Positions 63,163 to 64,000 of a stretch of DNA of 64,000 bases are shown here, one piece after another. The stretch lies in the NCBI GenBank assembly GCA_034336665.1, contig JAPFBE010000002.1, forward strand, positions 32,405,406 to 32,469,405, read 5' to 3'. Both the position numbers and the translations under genes were made by a program. Every line of letters begins with the position of its first letter. Within the stretch, counting starts at the first letter, position 1. Origin of the DNA: Luscinia megarhynchos. Lineage: Eukaryota; Chordata; Aves; Passeriformes; Turdidae. The notes beneath the pieces were generated by a model, which worked only from the letters and a program-made list of their open reading frames with translations, did not search any database and was not told the origin of the DNA.

Positions 63163-63939
63163 GAGCAGCACACTGACCCCTTTGTAGACCTGGCCCCTAC
63201 TAGCATTTGGCACAGCTGCAGCTTCTCCTGGCATGCTCCTCTAAGGAAATGCCCATGCTGCAGGAAAGATGTTGATGAAGCACAAGTGGGGACTCAAAGA
63301 ACAACTGTGAGAGTGATGAAAGGCTTAGCTAGTGCAAAAGCAGGCAACTCGTTTATTTTACTGACAAAAAGGTTATGAGGCAAATTCATGATAGTCTAGA
63401 ACACTCTCACGGCAGGAACAGAAATTGGATCCTGTTGGGTCTGTCAGAATACCAGCCAAAAAAATGGGATCCAGAAGCTGGATGACAAGGCTGGACAAAT
63501 TCCTAATAAGAAAGATGAACAGAATTCTAACACTGATACTCAACAACTCAAAAACTATGAAGGCTTGTGGAATCTCCATCATTCCTAATTTTTAAACCAA
63601 GCTGTATTTCCTCTCCCTTTGATATGTAGGTCAAACAGAGACTACTTCATGTAATCAGCAGAGAGTCTGTTGAAGGATTCTTTATCCCAGCAGGAGAATT
63701 TATCTCAGTATCTCTAATTGCAACAGACCCTGGATCAAGAGCATCCTAAGCTTTGCAGCTTTAAAAAAGCCACTTTTTAATGTAAAATCTTACATCAAAA
63801 AAGGAGGATACTAAGGAATGACAAAACCAGTCAGATAGGCTCTGCCAAATTTCAAAATGAGCGGATGCTTTGGAACACTGATTTTTCTCTTCTCACAGAT
63901 TGAAAGTATGATTAACTTTTAAAATGCTATGGGATGCCA
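63163..63939. other. Unique flank of the minisatellite
   Basis: Sequence returns to ordinary intronic composition immediately after the last repeat unit. No gene or named repeat seen. Confidence 0.55.
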
Positions 63940-64000
63940 ATCAGTCACTGAAAGATGCTGAGAAATTGAAGAAAGTCCAGCAAAGGCCTATCAAACACAT
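63940..64000 (+). mobile_element. Possible CR1 fragment running off the window
   Basis: GAAATTGAAGAAAGTCCAGC followed by AAAGGCC resembles the 'GAGAAGGTCCAGAGGAGGGC' region of CR1 3' UTRs. The match is short and the rest lies outside the window. Confidence 0.4.

Larger units (their letters stand above)
25935..64000 (-). other. ADCY2: ADCY2 intron upstream of the exon (partial)
   Basis: Everything at higher coordinates lies 5' of the exon in the transcript. The preceding exon, encoding the loop and fifth membrane segment, was not found, so the intron exceeds 38 kb. It carries most of the repeats in the window, including the homopurine tract and the large minisatellite. An unrelated nested gene cannot be excluded, but none was recognised. 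Confidence 0.75.

Overview
This window is vertebrate nuclear DNA and almost certainly avian. It is AT-rich and CpG-poor with no operon structure. Its recognisable repeats are CR1 LINE fragments, several with the diagnostic CR1 3' end, and pieces resembling avian endogenous-retrovirus LTRs. A songbird is plausible from the look of the LTRs, but the sequence alone does not prove it.

Only one protein-coding exon is convincing: a 150-bp, phase-0 exon of adenylate cyclase 2 (ADCY2) on the minus strand at 25763-25912. It encodes the last membrane segment of the first six-helix bundle and the start of the helical linker into the C1 catalytic domain. It is bounded by a polypyrimidine tract plus AG acceptor and a GT donor. 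The rest of the window is therefore best read as two large ADCY2 introns: over 38 kb upstream of the exon (higher coordinates) and over 25.7 kb downstream (lower coordinates). I found neither neighbouring exon. Nearly all other open frames look like chance.

Layout. 1-25762 is the downstream intron, mostly unique AT-rich DNA, with a GC-richer repeat-like block (2597-3200), a CR1 3' end (8360-8481), a degenerate LTR (12490-12776), an AT-rich low-complexity tract (21091-21180) and a CR1 3'-UTR fragment (about 21640-21990). 25913-64000 is the upstream intron, with CR1 pieces near 26.1, 33.7-34.1, 38.6-38.9 (reverse transcriptase), 47.1-47.7, 53.1 and 63.9 kb, and a probable ERV-derived block at 48.6-49.66 kb. 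It also holds two striking low-complexity objects. One is a 304-nt uninterrupted homopurine tract at 50761-51064. The other is a minisatellite of about 5.8 kb at 57341-63162, roughly 180 copies of a 32-bp unit with 30-, 31- and 42-bp length variants.

The most interesting objects are the minisatellite and the homopurine tract. Both lie in the same ADCY2 intron and would be transcribed in its pre-mRNA as, respectively, a CUGCAG-rich repeat and a 304-nt pure pyrimidine run. I found no novel protein system. The long families of open frames across the minisatellite follow from a stop-free unit whose length is not a multiple of three.
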